From Lytechinus pictus (Eukaryota; Echinodermata; Echinoidea; Temnopleuroida; Toxopneustidae): a stretch of DNA of 64,000 nt. Each line of letters opens with the position of its first letter. Within the stretch, counting starts at the first letter, position 1. The notes beneath the pieces are model-generated. The model made no database searches and had not been told where the DNA came from. It saw only the letters and a program-made list of their open reading frames with translations. Positions 47,582 to 59,000 of this stretch are shown piece after piece. The stretch spans positions 17,197,401 to 17,261,400 of the forward strand of contig NC_087249.1 in NCBI RefSeq assembly GCF_037042905.1, written 5' to 3'. The position numbers and the translations under genes were made by a program.

Positions 47582-47712
47582 GGGGTCTGCAACTCAAAGC
47601 TTTTAAGCAATTTATCAAAGAACAAATTATTATGATAGACTGCACTGACCGCAATGCGCAATCTAGTGCAGAAAGTAAACAGTAGGATCAATTGCTTGGC
47701 TTTATGTAACAG
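47582..47712. mobile_element. 131-bp MITE, sister of the preceding one
   Basis: The left GGGGTCTGCAACTCAAAGC and the right GGCTTTATGTAACAGGGGCCC are inverted. Same family as 47445 and placed directly behind it, head to tail. Confidence 0.7.
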
Positions 47713-48458
47713 GGGCCCAGGTCTGAATTTGATTTCTAGGGTCCAATGGAGTGGTGAGCTTTATAGCTGCTGGAACCTACCATTATCTAGTGATCAACTT
47801 TTTGAACATTTCCTTCCGTTATAATTATGCACTTGTACTTTCTATTCTTCCATGTTCACACGTTGCATCTCTAGTGTGTGTATCTAAAAACTATTCCTTT
47901 TCTTCGTGCACAGGTGGCATCTAGTGTGTGTGTTTATCTGAAAATATGACAAATGTCTCGAGGCTGACATTTACTTCTTCAGAAATTTTTAAAACTTTTA
48001 TTAGGGTATAGTTTTCATGCTGTATTTATTAAATAAAATGATTTCTTGATGGTAGCTTACATATTCTTATCTAGGAATCTCTGTATTTCTTGAAAAGAGT
48101 ACTGAAAAAAGTGTATTATTTTTTTTTTCATTGTGTCTTCCCTGTTAGATTAGATAGATATTAATTTCATATTTGATATGAATTAAAGCCTATAAACTCC
48201 AATGATGATGTGCATCAGTGACAATTCAGGATCTGTCTTGTTAAAACTCTCGGGCCCTTATTCTGAACTTGGGTTTAATGTACGACATCTGGTTTGTAGT
48301 TGGGGTTTAATTATGGATAGCCAATGGTGAAACAAATTTCTTAATAGAGGTTCAATTCATCACCACATGTGGTGCTCAATACATTCATTACTGTTTAAGA
48401 GTAACTGAAGTAAACAGGAATCATTTAATTCAGGATCAGTCTTGTTTGTCTTCTTTGT
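47713..48458. other. intergenic stretch, no gene seen
   Basis: AT-rich. AATAAA-type polyadenylation signals occur (for example near 48033), but none can be tied to ACER from sequence alone. Confidence 0.4.
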
Positions 48459-48755
48459 TGAGCGTTGTGGCCCAGTGGATTAGTCTTCGGACTTTGAAAC
48501 AGAGGGTCGTGGGTTCGAATCCCAGCCATGGCGTAATTTCCTTCAGCAAGAAATTTATCCACATTGTGCTGCACTCAACCCAGGTGAGGTAAATGGGTAC
48601 CTGGCAGGAATTTATTCCTTGAAATGCCACCGCGCTGTAAAAGGCTGCGGGGCTAAAGCCAGGGTAATAATATCCAATTAAGCGCGTAGGGACGCATTTG
48701 GCAGTGATATGCGCTACATAATGAAGCATGTTGGTAATATTATTATTTAATGTAC
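48459..48755 (+). mobile_element. tRNA-derived SINE, near full length
   Basis: The head has GTTGTGGCCCAGTGG (A-box region) and the B-box GTTCGAATCCC at 48513-48523. The body holds CTGCACTCAACCCAGGTGAG and GGGTAATAATA, and the tail is an (ATT)n-like TAATATTATTATT. It is the most complete of the SINEs here and the template for recognising those at 2560 and 4426. Confidence 0.85.
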
Positions 48756-50172
48756 TGGTAAACAAAATTTTTTTTGGTCATTTTTAACTTCCCATAATTT
48801 GAGCACAGAGTTAGACCATGGCCTTGGTTAAACTGGACTTTAATAAGGATGCAGGCCTCAGATTCCATACTACATTCAATCAATCAATCTTTCCATAATT
48901 TTGTCGCTATCATTCTTTCGCTCTCTTTCTCTACGTATCCCCATTATCTCTCTCCCTGTTGTATTCATTGGTGTGAGGAAAAAGGAAAAAAGTAGCAGTG
49001 CAACACATATGCTGCCAAAATCAAACAACTCTGGGAAATTCTGAAGGCTAGTAGCAATATTTGCCGGTAATTACTTGTTAGATTGTGTGCTTGAAAATGC
49101 TAGCTTTAATAGCAATTTATTATTGTATCTGATTTTTATGGGTTGGCTGGTTACTTTAATGTATTTTATTTTTAGTTTAATTTTCAGTGTTCTTTTACAT
49201 GGTTGGCTTGAACTCGATGGTTCAACATGAAAGGAGTTATTATAAGAGCTGCTAAACGAACATCAAAGCGAAATGACTTTAATCTTGCCAGAATAGAATA
49301 ATGTTCTTCACATTACAATTTTCCCTTTCCCTTGGTAATTTTACAGAATGTTCTTAAAAGTGTGAGATATTTGTGCATGCTTGTTTAAATTTGGAATACA
49401 CTGTATCACTTATTTCTTTATGACTTGGTAGTATATTGGTGGGATTTGATAGATGAAAATATTAATATTTTACTCTTGAAAAGGGGTTAAAACCGTATCG
49501 GTGCTGGGAGGAGTTTTGTAGAAAACTGGAAAGATAAAATAATCTTGTTGCTTTATATTGTCAAATAAATGATTTTAGTGTTTGTTGTTAGATGAATTGG
49601 CAAGAAACACCAGATATTTATGTGAGCTTGCCTTGTAGTGCACAAATTTTGTCTCATTTTTATGCCAAATACATTTAATTTAGAATATTTTTTTACCTCA
49701 AAAGGAACTTCAAAAGCCAAATGGATGACTTTTATTTTAGTTGAACTTAAAAGAAAATGGGAATGAGCTTTAAAGATGGTAAATGTTTGACTTTTAAGGA
49801 ATTCACTTTGAATCATACCCTATTGTTTTACATTTTATAGTAGCAAATTACTGTGCAAGTTATTACATTGTCATTGTGAAATGTACAGTAATGAAAATAC
49901 AAGGCCAGTCAAATATTATGAATCAGTCAACTTCATTTGGGTAATATGAATGTTATATTAATTGTACTCAATTCATGTAGGAAAAATTATATTTTCCTTC
50001 AAATGTTGTTGAGCACTGCAACAAATTTATCCATCTTGTTTTAATTTGACTAGAAAATAGTTTTGCTTGTGCAGGTTTGCCTGTTTCAAGGGAGTGATTT
50101 TATGTTTAAGTTTTGAGTTACCCATCTTCAATTCAGTATTCGATGCTCCCATTCAAGTAAATCATGAGGTGA
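48756..50172. other. intergenic stretch, no gene seen
   Basis: AT-rich. No exon, tRNA head or strong inverted repeat recognised. Confidence 0.5.
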
Positions 50173-51130
50173 TTTTTGTCTCACCTGCATAGCAGAGTGA
50201 GACTATAGGCGCCGCTTTTCCGACGGCGGCGGCGACGGCGGCGTCAACACCAAATCTTAACCTGAGGTTAAGTTTTTGAAATGACAGCATAACTTAGGAA
50301 GTATATGGACCTAGTTCATGAAACTTGGCCATAAGGTTAATCAAGTATTACTGAACATCCTGCCTGAGTTTCATGTCACATGACCAAGGTCAAAGGTCAT
50401 TTAGGGTCAATGAACTTAGACCATGTTGGGGGAATCAACATCAAAATCTTAACCTAAGGTTAAGTTTTTGAAATGTCATCATAACTTAGAAAATATATGG
50501 ACCTAGTTCATGAAACTTATACATAAGGTTAATCAAGTATCACTGAACATCCTGCATGAGTTTCACATCACATGACCAAGGTCAAAGGTCATTTAGGGTC
50601 AATGAACTTTGGCCGAATTGGGGGTATCTGTTGAATTACCATCATAACTTTGAAAGTTTATGGATCTGATTCATGAAACTTGGACATAATAGTAATCAAG
50701 TATTACTGAACATCCTGTGCAAGTTTCAGGTCATATGATCAAGGTCAAAGGTCATTTAGGGTCAATGAACTTTGGCCAAATTGGGGTATTTGTTGAATTA
50801 CAGCCATAAATTTGAAAGTGTGTTGGTCTAGTTCATATAACTTGGACATAATAGTAATCAAGTATCACTGAACATCCTGTGCGAGTTTCAGGTCACATGA
50901 TCAAGGTCAAAGGTCATGTAAGGTCAAAGAACTTTGGCCACGTTGGGGGTATTTGTTGAATTGCCATCATATCTCTATAAGTGTATTGGTCTAGTTCATA
51001 AAACGTGGAAATAAGAGTAACCAAGTATCACTGAACATCTTGTGCGAGTTATAGTAGTTTTCAAAATCAGCACTGCTGCTATATTGAATCGCGTGATGCA
51101 GGTGAGACGGCCAGAGGCATTCCTCTTGTT
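50173..51130. mobile_element. ~0.96-kb element with four DR1 motifs (copy B)
   Basis: Almost the same sequence as 38718-39693, differing by a shorter GGC/GAC patch and a few substitutions. AGGTCAAAGGTCA occurs at 50397, 50579, 50742 and 50904. The flanks of the two copies are unrelated, so these are separate insertions and not a duplication of the locus. Confidence 0.85.
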
Positions 51131-51309
51131 AGGATTAAGATTTGTATTAAAGCGACCTTTCTGAATATATGATTTTGCCCTGTTTGATTGATCTGATTTT
51201 CCGTTTGTTTTCAATTGCAATTTAAATTTAGACAACTTTTTTATAACTTAAAAGTAAAAAATATCATGATATTAAGATTAATATCATTATTATTATTATG
51301 ACAGTGTAT

Positions 51310-51460
51310 TTATCATCATCATCATCATCATCACCATCACCATCACCATCATCACCATCATCATCATCATCACCATCATCACCATCACCATCATCTTCAT
51401 CATCACCATCGTCACCATCATCATCATCATCATATTCATCATCATCAACATCATTATTAT
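51310..51460. repeat. (ATC)n/(ACC) microsatellite
   Basis: Mixed CATCAT and CACCAT trinucleotides for ~150 bp. Confidence 0.95.
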
Positions 51461-53800
51461 ATAAAATATAATGCTACATGTATATAAAATATAATGCTAT
51501 ACAATAATTGTATAACTTTGTAGCTGAAAATGATAATGCTTGCCAATTCATGCACATTATTTTTATGTTTGAAATCAGTATTTGAACATGGATAGGAATT
51601 CTTTATGTTTTTAACAGTAATCAGTTTCTGTTACCAAATGTTGAAAAAGGTTATCATGTAGTGCAAAGATGTTGTTTTCTATTTTAATATTGTCATGCTA
51701 TGAAAGTTTGCAGCTACAGCTTTCTGACTGATCAGGTATCATTTTCATCCTGGGTGGAAAGAGGCAAAAAATGGATTACGGTCATGCCAGAGGGCTTTGT
51801 GCTTGACTGGGATTTTAAAAGAATCGAAGGTTTTGCAATCCTAGGTTGTAGATGTCTTCTACAGTAAGAGAGAATATCTTAACATGGCAGATATTAGCTA
51901 AAATGTCAAAATCACATTAATGCTGCATTATTCATGTGAATGAAAGCAAACACTCCTGATTATGACAGGATGAGATACAAAAAGAAGATTCCACTTCTCT
52001 GTTTTGACAGTGTATTCTTGAAATAGCAATCAAAATTCATTACAAACTTTTTACTCTATGTTTGCCATACCGTACTTTGGTTTGTGCTGACATTGAATTT
52101 GCGAAGATTGAGGAGAAAAATATTCACTTTAACATTCTTTGTAAAATGAGACTCCCCTCACCCCAAAGAAAAAGAAAAAGAAATGGGAAAAAGAGAAATT
52201 GCTGCTTGCACTGGATCTCCTTGGATTAGGAGGGGGGTTCCATTATGCAAACGATTTTGCAAATTTAGTTATAGAAAATTTTATGTTTGATGCATTTTAG
52301 AAAAACATCCCAGGAATAACTGTTTTCTGGGGATTTATCAATAAATTTCTGACATTTGAATACCATCCTCTTCACAGGTTGTGCGAGATGGTGGAATGTA
52401 CACAAACAATGGTCCTCCATTTTCATTTTTTTTTCAACAGTTTACAATATCTAAATCAGGCCCTTTATAGTCAAAATCTCTCAGGATGATTGTGATAGAT
52501 ATCTGTTTGACTTGGGCAAAAATCGACTTAGAAGAGGCAAAGAGCACATGCTTTGCATAATATGGTCTGAAAATTGATTCGACAGACAATTATTTTAATT
52601 TTATATTCAGGTCGAATTTTTTTAATAATCATGTTTAATAGTAAAGTATACTTGCCTTAAATGTGTGGGCTTATAAAAGGGTATCAAGAATGAAGATAGA
52701 GGCAGTATAGAATTAAGAGAGTACATTTTTTTTTCTGTAAGACACTTTAGGTAATGCTAAGAATGCAAAGTGTAATGTAAGTCAATAAATTAAATTGTTT
52801 GTGTAATTCATGTGTGTAAAGTATTTCTTGTGTTTGGAGTGAATGTACAACATTTTATAATGGACCTGTTCCACAAATGAGCCAGTTGGGTCTTATAAAT
52901 TAGGAGTAGGGATGTTTCACTGTGTTCAAAAGTGATATATTTTTAGTGGTAGTAATGTGACTGGGATGAAGGTTATGATGATGACGATGATGATGATAGT
53001 GGTGGCGATGATGGTGGTGAGGATAATGATAGTGATGATGAGGATGATGATGATGGTTATCATGGTGATGATCATAATGATCATAGAAATGATGATTCCT
53101 TACTGATGATGCTTGTGATGATGATTGTGATGATGATGATAATTAATGATGAAGATAAATATCTTCTGGTACTCAATGAAGTGGATATAGCAACTGGGAG
53201 AGAGTGGATAATTAGTGGAAAAAAAATATGGGCCATTCATAAATCGTTCTTTCACCAAGCTTGATATTCCCCCCTTACGATAGGACCAAGTGCTCTACAA
53301 GCAACTCTTGTCAATGGTACTAGACAAAATGGTGTGAATTCAAGTAAATGTGACAACCTGTGACATCTTTAAGTTTTTGACATTCATTTCAAAGATAGAT
53401 TCTGAGTTTAGAAAAGTGCATAAGTAAAAACCTTTAATAAATGCAAAACGGCTGTAATAAGTGCAGAAAAATCTTGACATTCAATATCTTTAAATTTTGA
53501 ATTTAATAAAATATTCCATAAACATTTGAACAATAAAATGCATCAGCATTGCTTTTGGAACAATAGAGCACAACAAAATACAACAGATGCTCTTACAGTT
53601 AATTATCTTTATTAATTCAATATCTTAAATCCTTTCTATCAATAATTCAATATCATAATTGCTATTAAAAACAGAGGTTAAGCAATGACAGCTGGCCCTG
53701 CTTTATATGGAACTATTCTATTTTTTCTGAACCTGATATATTGCATAAAGTCAGTTTGAGATTATTATGAGACTATATTACCTCTTGGATGAGTTTGATA
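51461..53800. other. intergenic stretch with (GAT)n microsatellite
   Basis: No gene recognised. An interrupted GAT/GGT microsatellite occupies about 52975-53150. Confidence 0.5.
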
Positions 53801-54331
53801 TTAAAGGAGAATGAACCCCCAAATTTTAGCTTGTATGAAAGCAGAAAAATCAAATAATAACATCAACAAAAGTTTGAGAAATATTGGACAATCAATAAGA
53901 AAGTTATGACCATTTGAATGTCAAGATCACTAATACTCAGGAGATCCTTCCTTTCGCAATGCAACCAAATCTGTGATATCACATATGTACAACTCTTTGG
54001 ACAATATACCCAAACAAAACTCTTTTCACTCATTCTAATGATAGGACAAACAATTCATCCATGATACATTGTTGTGAAACATTAGATAAGATACACTAGA
54101 TAAGAGAAAATTTAAGTAAAATATGTACCCAAGTAATAGGGAAGTTGTGACATCACAGATCTTGGTTGCATTGCCAAGGGGAGGATCTACATATCATTAG
54201 TGATCTCAATATTCAAATGCTCATAACTTTTTTAATATTCATTCAATCCTCCTAAAACTTCATTGATCAATTCCTTTAATTTTGTCTTTTATATGAATTC
54301 ATCTGGTTTCAAGGATTCCATTCTCCTTTAA
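53801..54331. mobile_element. ~523-bp TTAA-flanked MITE
   Basis: TTAA at 53801-53804 and 54328-54331 flanks inverted ends AGGAGAATG and CATTCTCCT. The halves share inverted TTGAGAAATATT-like and AGTGATCTC-like words. TTAA flanks are the insertion signature of piggyBac-type elements. Same terminal style as the elements at 57419 and 60105. Confidence 0.75.
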
Positions 54332-54555
54332 GAACAATCTTCACCCTTTCAAATGAGTTTTCATGGAGTTTGACAGAAAAAAGTTTACCATACAATCAAA
54401 GATTCAGTGCACAATCAGTACAACAATGTACAAATAAAATCGTTTTGAAATGGATTTTGGAGGGATATACATGAAATGAAAGTAAAAGGATAGATGGAAG
54501 TGATTGCACTGACTAATAAGCAATTATTTTCTTTACCACACAATTTGCTTTGTTG

Positions 54556-54561
54556 TTTATT
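54556..54561 (-). promoter_or_regulatory. candidate polyadenylation signal of frataxin
   Basis: AATAAA on the - strand (TTTATT on +), ~1.3 kb after the frataxin stop codon, followed by a CAAATTGTG stretch. Other signals are possible. Confidence 0.35.
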
Positions 54562-55189
54562 GTACAATGTCCGTGCAGCAAGCCAAAGCAGTTTACAATA
54601 GACTTGAATACATTTTCCTTACTAATAGAGTCATACATATATCATGTCGATTCATTTCCGTTTTTTTTCCTTCAAATGACTTGTGTGGTTCAATCAAATA
54701 AACAGATTCACAATGAGAATGTGTCAAAAAATGTACTGTCTGTAACAAAGAATATCGTGTGTGATAACTACTCATGATGAATGGAATTTTTTAAATTCAG
54801 ACTGATTTTACGACTTAGGTAATAAAAAAAGGGTTCGGAATTAAAAAAAAAATTCCAGAAAAAAACTCCCATTGATAAAAAAAGTAAGTCTGCAATGCTG
54901 GATAAAAAGAAAAAAAAACATCCTCGTCAATAATACTGTCAAATGGATCGGCATGTAGCCAGAAATACCTTTTTTCAAGCTATTCTTAGCATTAGTAAGC
55001 ATTTCAACAGGATTGTCTTTCATGAGGCAATTTGTAATTTAGTTTCATCAACTAAGTCTCTCTCAGCCAATCAGAAACAAGGATTTCAGTAGTTTATAAT
55101 AACTGTGAAAATCCCTGAATATTGATACATGAAATTTTCCATGATACATAGAATGAATGTTCAACGAATCAGAAAGCAATGCAGCCCAT

Positions 55190-55870
55190 TTTGATTACAT
55201 CCATTTCACAATTTTTGCTTTAATATACAGTGTATTTGAAATCTACAAGATTCTGCTTAGCCTTTCACACAAAATTAACTCTCAAAAATTCCAATTAAAC
55301 TCATCTCTTCTTGTTGAATGTCACATTTCTCGCTTCCATCAATATGAAATCTACCAGATTCTGCTTGGTCTTTCATGTAGAATAAGCCAGGAATCCCAAG
55401 TTTTCAAAATAGTCTCATCTTGATAACTGTCGCCATTCTTGCTTCGATAAGTATAAAATCTAAGATTGCTCGGTCATGTACAAACTGAGGAATCTCAAGA
55501 ATTCAAAGTAAAGCTTATCTTGATCGATGCCACAATTATTGCTTCAATCAATATGGAATCTACAAGATTCTCCTTAACATTTCACAGCAAATTGACCATC
55601 AAGAATCCCAAGAGTTCAAAGTAAGCTTATATCATTTTGATGGAAGTAAAAACTCTTGCATTGATAAATATGAAATCTACAAGATTGCTTGTTCATGTTG
55701 TATAAACTGAGGAATCTCAAGAATTCAGAGTACTCTCATCTTGATAAGTACCACCAAACTTGCTTCAGTCAATTAATATGAAATCTACAAGATTCTGAAT
55801 ATATCCTTTCATATTGAATTATTAAAACTCTCAGAAATGTCAAGAATTCCAATCTCATCTCGTCTCGATC
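55190..55870. repeat. 108-bp-period tandem repeat in the frataxin 3' UTR
   Basis: Six diverged units whose landmark GAAATCTACAAGATTCTG (with variants) starts near 55238, 55346, 55455, 55555, 55672 and 55780, i.e. every 100-117 bp. The array ends at the frataxin stop codon and would lie in the mRNA 3' UTR. Confidence 0.8.
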
Positions 55871-55874
55871 AATG

Positions 55875-56019
55875 TCACGTGTCCCACTGCTCAGCTTCTG
55901 AGACGTCTACAGGAGAATCAAGGATCTTGGATATCTCTTGTGAGAGAAGGTCGTGAATGGCCATGCCATCATGAATATAGATCCATCTTTTGTTGATATA
56001 GTCATACCTCTTCGGTCCA
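55875..56019 (-). CDS. FXN: FXN coding exon 5
   Basis: After CCCCAG. Completes Ser151, then [18 protein letters not shown] and the C-terminal helix [10 protein letters not shown]; stop TGA at 55875-55877. The short acidic C-terminus (SEAEQWDT) has no obvious counterpart in human. Confidence 0.96.
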
Positions 56020-59000
56020 CTGGGGAGAGAGTAGTGAAAAAAGATCTGTGAATGACCACATATCATAAGAGTGGAAAAATTTCCAAAAGCTTCTATACTT
56101 TTGTACAGTCTAAGACATTAAAAAAATGCTGAAAATAAGCAGAAAATTTCAAACAAAGCAAACTTACGTCTGCTTCAAATGTAAACTCTCACACCTTTGT
56201 ACAAATAAAATGATAGGCTTATTCTTTCTCTGTATTATCAATACATATTCAATGGTAGGCCAGTTGTACTTCAAGTCCAAGATGAGTTGGTGGGTATGTG
56301 CGCTCTACAACTATTGTTATTGTTGTTGCTATTATCATTATAATAATTTTTATTATTCATTATTATAATAATTATTAATGACATTGTCATTATTATTATC
56401 ATTATTATAATCATTATTATTATTATAATTATTATCATCCTAAAAACTATAACACACACTCAATAAGGAAAAACAGTTGGCTCGCTCTTGCATTTAAATG
56501 TTCTGTACAACTGATTAAATGTTGGATTCTTTATCTAGAGACCATACCTCGTTGGTGATGAAAGCCAGATTTGTTTGTTGGGTGTTTGCTTGTTGATTAC
56601 ATAAGTGCCATGCTCCTGACCGAAGGCAACTGTCAATACACCAGACTGTGAAAACGAATTTCAAATAATTTGAACATTTTTTATCCAAGACATTTTCAGA
56701 TTTGCTCCTGTACGTTTAAAAGATTACATTTGATTGATAACTTGCATTTGTTTGTGAAGTTTTGTCAATAGGCCTAAGATAATCTAAGGGTAACTGTCAA
56801 ACTGAAACAAGCATTACAAAAGTGCCTTAGAATTGGATTGAAAATCCTATTAAATCATTTTAGTGATATAAATATATATCAAGATATACATGAATTATAT
56901 CATAGAAATTCAATAATAAATATATGATAAATAATAAAGTAATGAAATATATATGATAAATCTTAATGATAATAGACAATTCCATAAAATAATTGACTTT
57001 TTTGTATGTCTGACTGCTCTTTTTCTCCAATTCACTTCACTTCATGAACTGCTCAAAGCAATAATAACTTGAGAACACTTTTCATGACCCAAAAAACAGA
57101 GACAAATAATTTCTGATCCCAAATGCAGGTAAGGGGGGGGGGGGGGGGGGGGTCAGACGTTCACATTTTATGCAATTGCCCCAGAAAGACATTTCGTGAC
57201 AAAATCAATCTACATGAAACAAAACTCACACTGTACATGACATCAAATTCTGATGGGCAATTCTCAGAATCTCCAAGAATTTCAAAGAATTCTGAAAGAT
57301 GATCCAATGTCTGGTCAGCTATCTTTTCATATTCAAGGTCACTTAATACTCTGTAAGAACAAAAAGACAATGGGGATTTCAAGTTCAATATTTACGTCTG
57401 GTGTAAGTGCTGGTGTTAAAGGTCAAGTTCACCCCAGAAAAATGTTGATTTGAATCAATAGAGAAAAATCATACAAGCATAATGCTGAAATTTCATCAAA
57501 ATTGGATGTAAAATAAGAAAGTTATGACATTTTACAATTTCACTTATTTTTCACAAAACAGTGATATGCACAACTCAGTGACATGCAAATGAGACAGTCA
57601 ATGATGTCCCTCACTATTTCTTTTGTTTTTTATTGTTTGAATTATACAATATTTGATTTTTTACAGATTTGACAATAAGGACCAACTTTGCTGAACCATA
57701 TAGTATTTAACAATGCTAATTCCACATGTTTAGGGAGGAATTAATCGTTGTTTCACTTGACAATGAGGTAATAATTAGAATTTTTCATATAATAAAATAC
57801 AAAAGAAAAAGTGAGTGGATGATGTCATCAGTCTTCTCATTTGGATACCGACCAGGATGTGCATACAACTGTTTTGTGAAATTAAGCGAAACTTTAAAAT
57901 GTCATAACTTTTTTTTATTTTACATCCGATTTTGATGAAATTTTCAATGTTATTCTTGTTGGGTTTTTCTCTTTTTATTCAAATCAACTTGTTGTTGGGG
58001 TGAACTTGTCCTTTAATAATTGTATTCAAATGTTTATCAAGCTGCCGAACCAAGCACAAACACTAAATATGGGTTTATAGAATTGATTTCAATCAGTACT
58101 CAGTGACAACACTTCAAGATATACGCTGTGGTTGGTGCAAAAAAATCAGCCAATCATCAGCTCTCAACACCAAACTTAAATAACAAATTGAAATCGACAT
58201 GTACACTTTATGAAAGCAAGCAAGTAATTTAACAACTAGTAAATCACTCAGTGTATAACCTCTAATTTATTCAAATAAAAACTTTATGTTGGGGCAACTC
58301 CCTTTCACACATTATTCAATTAAATATATAGAAATCTATGAAATAAGACATAATATTCATAGAATGGAAAACTCCAGTTGTAGAATGAAGTATATATTGC
58401 TTTAAAAATGTCCTATGGTAGACCTACCATACTCACTGAAAAATATATATATATTGAAATAAACTAGTGTGTACTTACGCCTTTTCATTGCCTCCACTTG
58501 AATTTCTGACACAAATTATATATTTATCTGCTGATGATTTAGTGAGATGTGATGGGATTGTTGCAGTTGTTGGTTTCCCTAAGGCCCTCGGCAAGATGGA
58601 GTTGACAGCACTTGTTCCTTGCTGGATTGATGCTTTAGGTAAATGTGCCTAAAACAAAATGGAGATAATTAAGAATTTACACCATATAATAACCCTGATT
58701 CAAACTCTGTGGGAGTGATTCCTGAGCCATACTGGCAAGGATGTCTTGTTATATTCACTTTTTCTACAAGCAGTTGATGTACTTCCCATTATGAGTCATA
58801 CAGTCCAAACAAGCTCAACCCAATTTGTCTACTTTCCCATTTTGTCTCATACTTGATCGTCAGGAATTTGTGATTTCTCCCATGCACCTTTTCTCTTGGG
58901 ACAGAAAATTAAATATATTACAAAATTATAAATAGCATATTTGGTATATCAATATTTGGTCCAATCAGCATTTGGTCTGTGCACTTACGCTTGGTCTACA

